A DNA stretch of 64,000 nucleotides from Venturia oleaginea (GCA_013176395.1 JABMLP010000002.1:2170001-2234000), one strand, 5' to 3'. Positions 52,766 to 64,000 are shown, counted from the first letter of the stretch. Notes: generated by a model not told the origin, from the letters alone. Numbers and translations: made by a program.

Positions 52766-54175
52766 AGTGGCCATGGTTGTAGAACACACACGAACCGAGT
52801 TGGATGCAAGTGCTGCCAAAGGGCAATAAGCACGACGCCACCTCGCGGAGTTACTTGCCTCCTCAAGCTACCAGCGTCGACGGCTACGAGTGAGGAGTCG
52901 TATAGAGACCACCAATGGTAAACCGACCGAACTATTTCGGGGTCCGTTCGACTTTTTCGTCCTGTTTGGTAAATAACGTGATACCTTTTAATGGTGCTTT
53001 TAATCCTGCATCAACGTTGATACATTTCTGGCATCGAGGCGCTAACGATCAGCGCATCACAAACTTATGAACGAGGGGGCCTACGATTGAATTGTAATTG
53101 CAGAACACGAGCGGAATGTTTCTTCCGTGGCCATATTTGGCCCACATCCTATATTGAGACTCCGCTAATGCTGCACAGCTTGCTGGGAAATTGTAGCTCG
53201 CATAAGACGTCGTTCCATGACACGAAACAGATTCACATGAGGCGAAAATATGGCCGGATTAGGAGGTAGATTTCCAATAGATGAGCGTCCTCCAGAGTCC
53301 CAACTCTTGCATCTTGCAAAATCAAATGAGAAGGCACTTTGATTGAGGCAACAACATTACAGGGAATCCTTCTGCCTGAAGGGGAATTACAGCGTTTGTC
53401 CTCCCAACCGCACCTCTGCGCATGAGATTACGGTCGAAGTTGATCGAACGCTGAGTCTACGCGCGTCGACATGAGGCAAACTTGAGCTGTTAATCGATCC
53501 TGACCTCCACGAGAGTATTTTCACCATTCCAGATTACAAAAATCTCATACTACAAGCCAACTGTCTTCAGTATCGCTCATATGACTGTCTCCATCACCGC
53601 ACAACCCTGCATTACTGACAACGCCACTCTCGCAGACAATCACTACTACATCCCTCCCGATTTGACACCCAATCCCATCGAACCAAATACAATCACTTGC
53701 CCTCCCAGCTTATTGATTCCTCAGCGCTTTTAGCATCGCAAACGTTGCCAGTTGTGTTGTTGGGTTATCATTATCATAATCAAATACCCTTCGTCCTTCA
53801 GATTCGCTGGGATGACCACAGTCCTCAACGACCAAAGCTAGATATTTGAAGATCAGTGTAATCTTGGTAGTCACTCGACTGGGATTCCTGCTGCCTAAGG
53901 CTAGCGACAAGGAAATCGACGATTCTTGGGAGTACACTTTGATTCTCAATTTAGCATAATGTATTCAGATGTAGAAATGATGCCATCACGGCGGCCTTAT
54001 CAGTTTATCCCTTTCTCCCCTCAGCCAGTTCTAGCGCACTCTCGAACGGACAAAGCGATCTTTCAGCTTGAGATCGATAGTGATGAACTTCCAATAAGCT
54101 TGAATAAGAATTTCTCCAGAACTCATCCATATTAGTACACAGTAGTTCAGAAGCATCAAATTAAAGTAAAAAAAG
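52766..54175. other. 1.4 kb intergenic, PRP43 to P450
   Basis: Only short unrelated open frames. No RNA gene, repeat or TE homology recognised. Confidence 0.55.
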
Positions 54176-55879
54176 TCACTTTACCTTCCTCGCCGTCAAC
54201 TTTACCCAAAGCGCCGGCTTCTCCCACAACACAAAAGCCTTCATGCCCTCGGTCCAATTTCCAGACCGCTCATCCAACTCCAAATCGAAGTCGAATAACA
54301 ACCTCGCCAAGATAAGTCGCATTTCGGCATACGCCAAGTTTCTGCCGATGCAATTCCTAGGTCCGACAGAGAAAGGTTGAAAGACGGCAAGGTTATCGTT
54401 CTTGAACTCGGAGTCGCTTTCCTTGTCGTCTGATTGTAGAAAGCGTTCGGGGTGGAACTCATCCGGTTTGGTAAAGTTCTCGGGGAGATGTGTCATTACA
54501 TATTGCGCGACATAAATGACGGTCTTCGCCGGGATGAATTCCCATCGATTGTGTCACCTCCTGGCGGGGATTCGCGCGTGGGTTGTGCAGGTACTGGGTT
54601 GAAGACGCGCATGGTTTCGTTGAGAACAGCGAGCATGTAGGGCAGCTTTGTGGTGCTGAGGAGGTCGATCTCATCGGCGGAGTCGAAAGAGCTTCGTATC
54701 TCTTCGACGGTTTTTTTCATGGCTTCGGAGTTTTTCAACAGGTAGAACACTGCTCCGCTGAGAAGGGTGGCTGTAGTTTCACTCCCTATGTGATTGGTCA
54801 GAGCTGTCCCTATGGCCGAGGTGTGCGGTTGATCCACTCACCAGCAAGAACAAGATTAGAACCAACGCTCGTCAATTCTTCGAACGTCAACTCAAGACTG
54901 CCTTGCTTGCCACCAACATGTTTTTCTAAGACGGGATCCATGAAGTCGCCGAGTGCGGTTCCCAATTCCATTCGACTCTTCATCCTGTCTGCCGCAAATC
55001 TGGCGTTTGAAAGTCGCATCTCTGTAGACTTCTTTGGAATGAGATATGGAACGATGGCTCCAAGCCCCAGTCGCCTCACAGCACTTATGTAAGTAATAGC
55101 TTTCACATTTCCGAAGATGGCCTCGATCCACCTGGCATGAGGTCAGAAGCTGGTATGCAACACCATGGTGGCACTTACTCGTGCATGCGCTGCTGCTTTA
55201 GACATCCGAAATCGTCGCCAAAAGTCAAAACACCAATGACGTCGAACGTCGTCCAGTTGAACCAGGCCACCATGTCCTGGGGGCCTTCTGTGGACCTGCT
55301 CTTCAGGCCCTCGATGAATAAATCAACGTAGCTTTTGATCAGAGGCTGTTGCGCTTGCATGCCTCGGTCGCTGAAAGACGCAGCAAAAGCTCTCCGGAAG
55401 CGAGAATGGTTCTCCCGGTTTGCGAACAAGATCCCATCGACGCCGTTTGGTGGTGTCACTACGGTACGGCTGGACTTCCCGAATTCTTCGTGGCCCTGGC
55501 GATGGGACAAAGCATCCTTGTAAACGACCGAGTTCGCGTACGACAATTCGTTGGGAGCTGTGCGGACGACTGGGCCATATTTCTCATGCAATTTTGTGAT
55601 ATCGTAGACTTCGGTTCCTCGCGCCTGGCTAAGCACAGCAGGAATGGGTGTTGCAGCCCACGACTTGGGCCCGGGAAAGCTTCGTAAAGGATGAAGGAAT
55701 ACGTTGTAGAAGATGCGGGCAAGCGATATGGCAGTGAGGGTGAGAGAGGCCCAGCCAAGTGTTGATACTATGTGTGAGATTGTGGTGAAGGCCATAGCGG
55801 CGGGGGTGACAGTCTCAGGGGGGTTTAGAATTCTGGTGTATGGACGGGTGGAGGACTTCCAACTGCGCAGTAGGATCAT
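54176..55879 (-). pseudogene. Cytochrome P450 monooxygenase with a one-base frameshift
   Basis: Exon 1 55879-55179, intron 55178-55132, exon 2 55131-54842, intron 54841-54786, exon 3 54785-54176. An N-terminal membrane anchor (IVSTLGWASLTLTAISL) favours the ATG at 55798 (MAFTTISH). P450 marks: FLHPLRSFPGPK; I-helix AGSETT across the second splice; K-helix NETMR; FHPERF; heme loop FSVGPRNCIG. One base is missing near 54538-54543 (in GGDTIDG), so the frame shifts just before the PERF and heme regions. Everything else is intact, which suggests either recent loss or a sequencing error. Substrate unknown; no biosynthetic neighbours. Confidence 0.85.
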
Positions 55880-56211
55880 GGCGTCGTCTTATTATATATA
55901 TGGAGAGATGGGCATAATTAAGTGTGGTGCGGAGGAGGGAAGATAGCCGAGCGTCTCTTCATATGCTTTTTGGTGAAGGGTTTGTCCAAGGACTACTGTA
56001 ACAAGTATAATTACGACAAGGTATACTGGGGTACATGGCTTGGCTTGGATGGCTTGGCTTGGATGGCTTGGCTTGTGGAGGTGGAGGGACGAGTACTATG
56101 TAAGTTCCAACCTAGTCAGGCGAGTATTGGTTAAGTTAATCAAGCGAGTATTAGTCATTAGCTGCCTGACCTTTTTCGGCCTGTTCCCCTCACCATTCAA
56201 CAACATCAGGC
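55880..56211. other. Intergenic with a short TTGGCTTGGA tandem
   Basis: A GGCTTGGCTTGGAT pattern repeats at about 56035-56078. No gene seen. Confidence 0.6.
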
Positions 56212-57231
56212 ATGTCCAACCAATGGCTGACTCACTCCAACACGGCCTTCGAGGGCTACTACGCTCGTTTCCTTCTGCCTTCTGGTGCCTCTCTGGCTCT
56301 CGTCATCTGCTCCGTCCCCCATACCTTACATAAACCCTACATGGTCTCCTTCACCTATGTTCCACTCGATATGTCACCAACCCAACACGAACTTTGGGTA
56401 TCCAGCATCACTTCGATGAATAAAGCTTCGGATTCTTTTGAAATCTTGATCCCAGGAATTGGTTTCATGAAGTCTGATCATTATGGAAGAATCGACTACT
56501 CTATCCAAGATGAAGGAACCGGTATATCCTTCTACGCCACGACCTTTTCACGAGAACCCTGGATGCCAGAGAGTTCTTCAAGTAGCCCTGAGGGCTGGAT
56601 TGCAAACCTTCCATTACCCATGCACTGGTACGTGCATTCGATTGCATCCGACTCCACCTTTTCACTAGTCCTACCTACAGCGAACATACCCTCCATTGAC
56701 AGGTCAGGAACTGCTGTTGCTCACATCGAGAAGAATTGGGCGAAGAGCTTCCCGAAAGCACACATCTGGATGCAAGCACGAGATCCAAATCATGGAAGTA
56801 GTTTCTGTGCCGCGGGTGGAAAGATTCTTGGCCTGAATGCTTTTCTTCTTGGCTATAGAAGTAAAGACTTGAATATAGACTTCAAACCACCATTCGCACT
56901 TTCCGTTGCTGGACTTTCACCATTCCTCGGCGTGTATATGAATTGGGAGCAGAGAACAGTGATGCTCAGCGTGAGCGGGCTCTTCCGAAAAATCGTGATC
57001 AAAGCCAAAGCACCCAAAGGAACTTTCTTCACTTTGAGCTCACCATTTCCAGACGGACACCGGGAGAATTACCTCGCTCAAAGCTTCCACGCCAGGATTG
57101 ATGTAGATGTCTACAAACGGCAAAGGGTGACCAATTGGAAGTTGGTGAAGCATGACCATTTCGAAGATGCCGCACTGGAGTTTGGAGGCGGACATTATCC
57201 TTTTGCTGGGACCAACATCAGAACACATTGA
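56212..57231 (+). CDS. Tocopherol-cyclase-like domain protein
   Basis: 339 aa from ATG 56212 (MSNQWLTHSNTAFEGYYARF), intronless. FEGYYARFLLPSG at the N-terminus, a central HIEKNWAKSFPKAHIWMQAR and FCAAGGKILG match the pattern of the tocopherol cyclase (VTE1-like) fold, where a FEGWY-type start and NWG..FP..W.W.QA are typical. Fungi do not make tocopherol, so the substrate is unknown; a lipocalin-like or cyclase role is inference. No signal peptide. Confidence 0.65.
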   Translation: MSNQWLTHSNTAFEGYYARFLLPSGASLALVICSVPHTLHKPYMVSFTYVPLDMSPTQHELWVSSITSMNKASDSFEILIPGIGFMKSDHYGRIDYSIQDEGTGISFYATTFSREPWMPESSSSSPEGWIANLPLPMHWYVHSIASDSTFSLVLPTANIPSIDRSGTAVAHIEKNWAKSFPKAHIWMQARDPNHGSSFCAAGGKILGLNAFLLGYRSKDLNIDFKPPFALSVAGLSPFLGVYMNWEQRTVMLSVSGLFRKIVIKAKAPKGTFFTLSSPFPDGHRENYLAQSFHARIDVDVYKRQRVTNWKLVKHDHFEDAALEFGGGHYPFAGTNIRTH

Positions 57232-57672
57232 GGTCAATTCCCTGTTCTGATGGATACACTGATCTGCATGTTCAACACGCCTATTACGCCTGTTCCGGGA
57301 AGGCAAATGGAAACGAGTGACTCATGCGCCAGAAGCTGAAACATCAGAGAAGCTGATACTGTTCTGAGATATCACAAACTTGGCAGGAAGGAACAAGACA
57401 TTCTTCACTCAACCCATTCGAATCACGACATAACGAATATCCACAACAACTGTGTTCTGCTTTTGGTCAACAACATTGTGTGAGACGTCCAATCAGAGCC
57501 TTTGCTCAACCGCACATCTTTATAGTCACGATGGTACATAGCCACGATGAGCGACCGGTCACAAACATTATACGGCAATATCAAAGTGACTCATGAGAAG
57601 ATCTAGAACAATCAGCGTTATAACAATCAGTATAGTTGTGTTCCAGCAAGCGGAATTTTAGCAAGCCATATC
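57232..57672. other. Intergenic
   Basis: No gene seen; presumed 3' flank of the cyclase-like gene and promoter of the Cys-rich gene. Confidence 0.5.
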
Positions 57673-58870
57673 ATGGACGGATTTCCGTTGAAACAAACCG
57701 GAACCGATGAAGAGCCAGAAGACACGAGTTTTACCATGCAGGAGCAAAGGAGGACGGACAAGAAGCAGGAACAGAGCGAACAGGAAGAAGAGATGGCGGC
57801 GCAAAAAGGAAACGAAGGAGAACCAAGGGTTCATTTTCAAATTGGGCCCGAGGAAGAACCAGGCATGACTATCGAAGAAGGATATGAAGAGGCCATCCGC
57901 GACGCAACAGACGCCATACCACACACACCCTTCCCATCTCCAGATATCAAGAACAAACCATCAGGTCATGACACTGTAGAATCACAGACACAGACAACAA
58001 ACACCATTTCACTCTCCGAAGCCGACTACAAAGAATTGGATATATTCTGGGAATGTGTAAGTTCTCACTCCCGCCTTTCTTACCCATCCTAGCTAATATC
58101 AACAGTGTAGATGCCTAACCCACCGCAACCACCACCGCCGCCGCTGCCAAAACACCGCCTGCCCCGACACAAGACTCATCGATGACAAACGTGCCGAATA
58201 CGTCGGGCACAAGACCTGTCAGCATTGCCGTGCAGGATTTGTCGTATGGGGTGATCTCCAAGATAAATGGGTTAGGAACCGTTTAGCGATTCCAGATTTC
58301 CTCTTCTTGAAGAATAGGCAGAGAGATAGTGAGAGAGCACCAGTGAGGCGAGCTAGCATCTTGAGCGCTGATAAAGAGAAGGCGAGAATGAAAGCGGAAC
58401 GAGGGGTGATGTTTGCGGCACAGACGTCTATCCATTCGGGGACAACAACGCCGATGAATGAGGCTGCTCTGCCGGGAAGTCCGAGGACGCCGATAGGTTC
58501 GTCGAGTCCAAGGATACCGCCAGCTTCGGGGGATTCGACACCCACGAGTTCGGGAACTGTGTCGCCGCTGAGTCTAGGAGGAGCTACGACGCCGACGACC
58601 GGACCTGCAATACCGGCGAGTCCAAGGCTCCCCAGGAGTTTGGGAAGCCAGAGGCGTGCGACGACCCTTGGAGATCTTGCGAAGATGGCGAAGACGGCGA
58701 GGGTTGCGATACCGATGGATTCAGGTGCTAAGACCCCGGTGAGTTCAGGAGCTGAGACCCCGACGTCTTTTGGGGCACCGACTATTTCGGTACATGCTAC
58801 GACTATGGGGGCGGCCCTGAATTCAGAGGCTGCTATGAGTTCAGAGGCTTCCACGTTGTGGAGGTTATAG
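57673..58870 (+). CDS. Hypothetical Cys-rich zinc-like protein with Ser/Thr/Pro tail
   Basis: Exon 1 57673-58056, intron 58057-58105 (GTAAGT to CAACAG), exon 2 58106-58870; 382 aa. N-terminal third acidic and Gln/Glu-rich. Across the splice: YKELDIFWEC, then CRCLTHRNHHRRRCQ, TACPDTR, HKTCQHCRAGFVVW, a Cys/His array that could bind two zinc ions. The C-terminal half has degenerate repeats with PMSSG/TPTSSGTVSP-type Ser-Gly-Thr-Pro units. The splice is chosen because it keeps the frame and because a second locus (61570) has the same order. Function unknown. Confidence 0.65.
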
Positions 58871-59883
58871 GGAAAGGACATGTCGCCTTACGCTCAGAGG
58901 TCCCTATGAGCTCGAGTTCGGAGGATCCTGAAAGTGCTCTTGGTAAGGAGAGCGGAGACGTCACAGCGGAGCCACAGAGCCCCGGGCCCCCAAGATTAGG
59001 TGTGAGGGTGTGGGCTGGTGACAAGTATTGAAAGACTAGTTAAGTGGTATATTGGGACAAATTGGCCGTGAATTAGATGTGATGTACCGGGGCTTGCGAT
59101 ATAGGTTCTTAATGACTCGTCGACTTTTTGGTAGGATTTTTGAGAAGGCTGAGATCTATTTTAGGGGCTGTCATGACTATACCTATCGTTTTGAGGCCGG
59201 GGTTGTAGTGTGAGGTTTGTGTTTTCGACGAGTTTATGGGATAGTTGGCCTTTTTCCTCATTTTGTTATGAAGGACTGCACTTCAGATTGTCCTTGGAAC
59301 GCGTGAGTGTCTCGGGCACTACACTTCAAGCGGTATATTACAAGAACTTGTGATAAAAAGTAACTCCACAGAATAATAGAATGTGAAGATCGAAGTTGTG
59401 AATTTTATTTCAGTCAAGTTTTGAAGATGAAAGAGGAGTCGTATACATTTTTATCTTCATTATCACTGTCTACCAGCTGATGTGATCATGTAAGTCAGTG
59501 GCAGTGAACTCAAAAATTGTATTAACAAATATCTTGGACCCAGCTATAGAATTCAACCAAGTCGAATTTGCCTGCGAAATGTTTTGATCCCCATCGAATT
59601 GGGACTCAACCCTTTTTTGGGATTTTCAAGCTCAAATATGCCATGCGGTTTTCCCTACACCATAAAGCTTGAGTCGATAACGCCTACACGCTCAAAGTGG
59701 TCATGCTTATGGTCCACAACTAAAGCGTGAGTGATTATTTGCTCCTTGGTGTTGATGATCAAGCACGCCCATTTCTCTGTTTAGAATCTCATAAGAAATT
59801 ATTGCAAGTCTGAGTGATCAGAACAGTTCGAGCTTGATGGGAATTTTACATCTGTTACTGTCCTCAAGGCCTTTGAAATAGAT
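58871..59883. other. Intergenic
   Basis: About 1 kb with no gene, RNA or repeat recognised. Confidence 0.55.
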
Positions 59884-60910
59884 CTACGGAAGGGCGAGGT
59901 TCTCATGTAGCCTAGGCGGCAAGCGACCACCGTATTTCTGCACAAAATGAGTTTGGAAGACTAATACGTCGTCATGAATGAAGCGACTGAATTGACGCGA
60001 GTCGCCAGCAGCCGCAAGCTTCATTGCTGTATCCCATTCAAGGAGATGGACATCCATAGTTTCAACCCTGACTTGTAGTTCGGGGAGTTTGGCGATGGAC
60101 GTGATGAACCTGATGGAGCCGAACCACCCGCTCCAACACCAGCTTGGAAATTAAATCCCTCGCGGCGAGACGATCTCCCAACAAAGAACGGCCGCGAAGC
60201 TTGCAACACAGGCCTTGCCGGTGCTATCAAGTGCCAGCATCGGTATTCCCCAGATCCCAAGGACGGGAGGGTGTAGCTCATGGTATGTACGAAAGATCCC
60301 AGCAATCGCATTGACCACGTCGGATGCGAATGTGAGGTTTCTTGCGGAATACTCCTCAATGGCCCGTTTGATTGTGTAGCCATCTTGAATGTGGATGAAT
60401 AGTGAAGAAGGCCCAAGAACGATATCACTCATCTCCGTCGGGCGGTTGGTGTCCGGAGAATGGCTGATACGGACTGTTTCCTGTCGACAGAGGTCAAGAC
60501 ACTCGTAGTAGACCTGTTCATTGGTGAAGTAAAGACGGCGACGGGAAAGTATTGCCTCTTGATACGTCCAGCCTCTTGTGAACCACTTTGAGTCTCGAAT
60601 GGCTTGTGGTGGGTCTTTCATCGTGTGGGCTAGATATGTTATCTGGGTCCTGGCGGAGTAACGACGAGCAAGCTGAGAGAAACATGCAGAAGGAACATCT
60701 CTCTGTTGGCCAGGTGTCCGGGTCACCTAGATCTGCGATGGCAACGCCCTGCGTGGAATACGCAAATTGATTATGGAGAGACTGAGGCGTGTTTTGGTCT
60801 ATGGAGGAATGAGACCATCGCACTGATGTCAAGATATTTTCACAACGCGGACAGAAAGGACTGCTCCCGTATGTAGCAACCTCGAGTCCTAAGCAACGAT
60901 TGGCGTCTCT
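59884..60910 (-). pseudogene. HET-domain (heterokaryon incompatibility) protein remnant
   Basis: Minus strand. An N-terminal piece at 60900-60690 has PFCPRCENIL and ERCSFCMFL. Then in another frame MKDPPQAIRDSKWFTRGWTYQEAI (split: RGWTYQEAILSRRRLYFTN), which is the C-terminal core of the HET domain. The frame runs on, meets TAA at 60151-60153 just before FPSWCWSGW (a common HET-protein motif) and ends at 59884. The first part of the HET domain is missing, so there is a deletion or frameshift near 60,690 plus a nonsense codon. HET proteins trigger cell death on fusion of unlike hyphae; this copy looks dead. Confidence 0.72.
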
Positions 60911-61569
60911 CCGTTGGCTTCGTCAATTTGTGCTCGACCTGCCTTCTCCCGAGCTTGCATCCAAAGTAGACACAACCCTTAGTGTAGGGCTTATTGAAGT
61001 TCTGGCGATTTCGAGGCTCGTCTGGCCCTCGCCATTACCAACTGTGCCTCCGTCAATGGCCCCGCCTTTCTATTGTTGCTCTGAGCCTTGCTGTTCGTAA
61101 CTCGGTCCTGGCTCTTTCCATGATTGTCGTGCTTTCCCTCCTGTCTACTAATGTTCATGTCAAAGAGGCAGATTCGGTGCAGATAGTGGAAGAGGTTGAT
61201 AGTGGTATCGAAACGAACTTGCAAGTTGAATAGGTGGTATAATCTTACATCGTGGCGCAGCACCAATGGCGCGAAACAATCAACAAGACCATTCGAGTCT
61301 GCAAGATCGCCTCCGCCTCACAGCGGATCTTCAATTCATGCCCGTCCTACCTTTGCCCATCCTACCTTTGAGGCTTCACAACGCCAGCTCTTGCATTACT
61401 TTCTCCGTGCCAGAATGCGATATCGAACGGTTCCCGGAGATCTGAGAAACTACCTTGCTAAAAATTTGTCGCCGTCGATACCGATTTGAGAGCGTTGTAT
61501 TTGTGTCAAGAGAATTCCTGATATTTCCAAATCTCCTCTGCACTCAGAACGCGAGTTAATGCAGAATTT
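60911..61569. other. Intergenic
   Basis: No gene recognised. Confidence 0.5.
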
Positions 61570-61980
61570 GTGAGGACGAATGTGATGGACGCCATGATAA
61601 ATGGATATTCAGTCCACAGGTGGACAGTATTTCCCTCCCGTATCGTGATTGCTAACATAATGCCGTCCTTTGAATGTAGGAAGACCAAAGTGAGTATAGA
61701 CCCGGATAATTGCAGCCTCCAGTACCCCATAGAAAGCCACGAGGAGACACCAAACATCAAGAATTACAACTACAGCGAAATCGATGTGCTCTGGGAATGC
61801 GCAAGTATCGAATTGAAGACTGATCGGGCACCCGATCGCTGATATTCAACCGGTGCGTATGCTTTCGCCATCCTAAATCATGTCCTCGTACATGTCCGAA
61901 CCCTGACTGCAGACACAAGTTTTGTGAGCATTGCGGTATGATTCCACGGATCTGCGTGACCATTGGGCCTTCTCGAACAT
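61570..61980 (+). pseudogene. Relative of the Cys-rich gene, splice sites lost
   Basis: NYNYSEIDVLWECA matches YKELDIFWEC of the gene at 57673. After about 55 bp comes CVCFRHPKSCPRTCPNPDC and HKFCEHCG, matching the Cys/His array after the intron there. The donor reads GCAAGT instead of GTAAGT and the acceptor CCG instead of CAG, so a normal GT-AG splice is impossible. It lacks the Ser/Thr tail. Probably a decayed paralogue. Confidence 0.6.
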
Positions 61981-62271
61981 GACTTTCCCAATGCTGCAAC
62001 TTCTCTGCACCACGCAGATGTAAAATAAGGTATGGACAGAGTGGACAGCGCAGGACCCAAACCACCAACTCCCATGCGGCTGAGGGTTGAAGGTGACAGG
62101 CATTTCCATCCTCCCGGCAATGCATCGAAGGTGGTGACCAATGCTAGAGGAGTTGGGTTTGTCATCCGGCTAGCCACGGGTCCTGGAATACGACCTAGAT
62201 TGGCCATTGTGGTTCTCATTTGCTCACTAGATCGGCCCGCCAGAATGAAGTCAAGAACGAAAACGACAAAT

Positions 62272-63545
62272 TCAATAGAATATGGATCTGGTCCGATGAT
62301 GGGGAATCTGCTCCTCTCCCGCTGATTCAATTTCCTTCATTGTGTCGTAGAGGAAGAAATCGATGAGTATGGCGTTGACGTTTGCTTCTGGGTCAATCTT
62401 GATAATCTCTTGTCTGATCATCTCAACGCACCAAATGCTGCAACCTAATGACACATTACCGAGGCATCGGAAAGGAAACGGTGAATGTGTTGAATACCTC
62501 TGAGTTCTATTTCCCACGTACTGCCAGACTTGATAGCAATTTGCTTCCTTATGTCTCGTTCTAAAGGTGGGCTGAACAGCATGCAGCGCATTGTATGCAG
62601 CATTTGCGGTATCCGGTAGTCTCAAGAAAATGATCAGCTCTGAATGGTCAAATATGAGCAAATTTGGACTTACCAGCAAACATTGTGATCTTGTCAATGT
62701 CATCAAAACAACCCCATCCTTCGCCCTCAAAGGCAGCCCAGACATCGGCGACAAAGATTTGAGCACGCTTCAAGAAGCGTACCTTCCTGCCTTCGAATTG
62801 AAACTCATCTCGGAACGACGGAAAATCCCTGGCAAGCAGATTGACCAATCGTGCAGAAGAGTGTTTGGCATCTTCGAGAAGGACAAGCACACTGCCATCG
62901 TACTTTGTGCACAAGACTTCGGCAGCCTCGCGAAGAATGGCAACTCGCTTGTCGAACATAGGAATGACCTCGTCGTTGATTGACTGAAATACACTTTGCA
63001 ATATATTATCGGTACATTCATTTTTGTCGTGCCAGAACGATGGAGATGTTATTGGGACTCCTTTGGCGAAGTCAGATGGAACATAGATTTTGGCTTCTCG
63101 TCTTCTCACCAGTATCGAGAGCTCTCTGCAATGCAGCGACAAGACTCCAATAGCCCGTCCACTTCTTCCCTCTGTACGCAACAGCAAAGCGTTCATCGGC
63201 GTCCTTGTAGGACCAAAAGGAAAAGTTCAAAAGATCGACGGTGAAGATGAAATTGATGGCAGGCTCATCCTTTGTCTTGGGGTGCAACTCATGTTCGCTC
63301 CACGTCTTCGTGCTGTACCCTTTGTCCTGCATCTGGTTCCAGATACGTTCTGCTGCTGATCGGGTCCCTTGCATATCCAAGGCCACGTCAATGCTGTTGT
63401 CGTAGATGAATTGGGCGCTTTCTAGCACCTTTGTCTCGGGCGGATCATCTGGACTACCCTGGCTGATGCCGAGAGACTTTCTTAGTAGCTCCAACAGCTC
63501 TTGATCGTGTTCGTCGTTGGACATTGTTGCCTGAGCCTCTCCCAA
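62272..63545 (-). CDS. QNG1: Queuosine 5'-phosphate N-glycosylase / salvage protein (DUF2419)
   Basis: Four exons on the minus strand: 63545-63110, 63060-62674, 62620-62498, 62444-62272; 1,119 nt, 372 aa. All three introns are 49-53 bp with GT-AG ends and each restores the frame. Motifs: INFIFTVDLLNFSFW, VPITSPSFWHD across splice 1, HSSARLVNLLARDFPSFRDE, GRKVRFLKRAQIFVADVWA, FDDIDKITMFADYRIPQML (split by splice 2), CSIWCVEMIRQEI, NAILIDFFLYD, ending HHRTRSIFY. This family frees queuine base from queuosine nucleotide so that eukaryotes can re-use it for tRNA modification. The start may be the second ATG (63524, MSNDEHDQE). Confidence 0.9.
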
Positions 63546-63806
63546 GGCATTTGCCGTGATGTGTGAAGTTCAGGAGGAGTCAGTCTCAGATGTCGTTCTC
63601 GCTCCCGCTCCACTTCCGGGTTGCCTCACTTCGCCGCACGCCGCACGCCGCACTTCACACGCATCCATGACTCGTTGGTAGGAGACAGGGAGACAGGCAC
63701 GACAGGATACCCATTTCGATTGCAACTCGAATTCCTTTACAACCACTCCAGGCCCCTCACACTTTACACTCACTCCAAGCCCCTCACACACCTCAGTCTC
63801 CTCGCC
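63546..63806. promoter_or_regulatory. Shared divergent promoter QNG1 / UBA2
   Basis: 261 bp between the two start codons, with CTCACACTTTACACTCACTC-type pyrimidine-rich sequence before the UBA2 ATG. Confidence 0.55.
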
Positions 63807-64000
63807 ATGGGGAGAGATCGCTACTCCAAGCAGTCGCTCGGCGCACTCCACAGCCGCGTCAAGAAGGTGAGCCCCGTTATGTCGGCTGGAATGAAGCTTT
63901 TCTAACAACACTAGGCGCGTGTCCTGATGGTTGGCGCTGGTGGCATTGGATGTGAACTGCTCAAGAACCTCGCCCTCACCGGATTCGGCGAGATTCACAT
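63807..64000 (+). CDS. UBA2: SUMO-activating enzyme subunit UBA2, 5' end
   Basis: Exon 1 63807-63866 (MGRDRYSKQSLGALHSRVKK), intron 63867-63914 (GTGAGC...TCTAACAAC...TAG), exon 2 from 63915 running off the window: ARVLMVGAGGIGCELLKNLA, LTGFGEIHI. GAGGIGCELLKNL is the nucleotide-binding loop of E1 enzymes, and with the short start before it fits UBA2 better than UBA1 or UBA3. UBA2 pairs with AOS1 to activate SUMO. Confidence 0.85.

Noticed and set aside
54583..55092. 169-codon plus-strand open frame
   Set aside because: Antisense shadow of the P450 exons.
58307..58870. 187-codon frame starting at 58307 as a separate gene
   Set aside because: It is in frame with the upstream Cys/His exon from 58106 and best read as the tail of that gene.
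63570..63998. 142-codon minus-strand open frame
   Set aside because: Antisense to the UBA2 start and the shared promoter; no domain.

Overview
The window is nuclear DNA of a filamentous ascomycete (Pezizomycotina). The evidence is short 47-56 bp GT-AG introns with CTAAC/CTAAT-like branch sites, a HET-domain gene, a fungal P450, fungal elongin C, PRP43, GLE1, tubulin cofactor E, a queuosine-nucleotide glycosylase and the start of UBA2, together with Ty3/gypsy, Ty1/copia, Tad-like LINE and pogo/Fot1 elements carrying C-to-T nonsense changes typical of RIP. The class is not certain; a Dothideomycete or Leotiomycete would fit.

Layout. (1) 1-3126: 3' two thirds of a CHD1 chromatin remodeller. (2) About 4.1-43.3 kb: one nested transposon cluster. 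In order: a gypsy solo LTR just upstream of a small gene that is itself cut by a copia solo LTR; a copia element (5.45-10.86 kb); gypsy A (10.86-17.04 kb, both ORFs open, chromodomain); gypsy B of the same family (17.04-22.08 kb, hit by three further LTRs); gypsy E (22.08-24.75 kb, split by a 5'-truncated LINE); gypsy C (24.75-31.15 kb, with a nested solo LTR); gypsy D (31.15-36.26 kb); gypsy F (36.27-37.65 kb); an AT-hook gene remnant split by a solo LTR; gypsy H (about 39.0-41.4 kb) whose LTR carries a 1.25 kb non-coding insertion; and a pogo-type DNA transposon (41.67-43.26 kb). (3) 43.4-64 kb: ordinary gene space with GLE1, TBCE, elongin C, PRP43, a frameshifted P450, a tocopherol-cyclase-like gene, a Cys-rich gene and its decayed relative, a HET pseudogene, QNG1 and UBA2 (partial).

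Main observation. In every gypsy family here whose 5' LTR and leader are both preserved (A/B, C, D, F, H), the sequence 1-2 nt after the LTR, where a tRNA would normally prime, is instead the reverse complement (9-12 nt) of a segment inside the same element's LTR. The segments are unrelated between families but the geometry is the same. That is the arrangement expected for Tf1/sushi-type self-primed reverse transcription. The copia element instead has a primer site complementary to the anticodon arm of initiator tRNA-Met, as in Drosophila copia. Gag and pol are in a -1 relation in A, B, C and D. Many insertions can be placed by their target-site duplications (TSDs), so the order of nesting and several recombinant junctions can be read directly.

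The host genes are housekeeping genes in no shared pathway. TBCE and elongin C, and QNG1 and UBA2, are divergent pairs with short shared promoters (190 and 261 bp).
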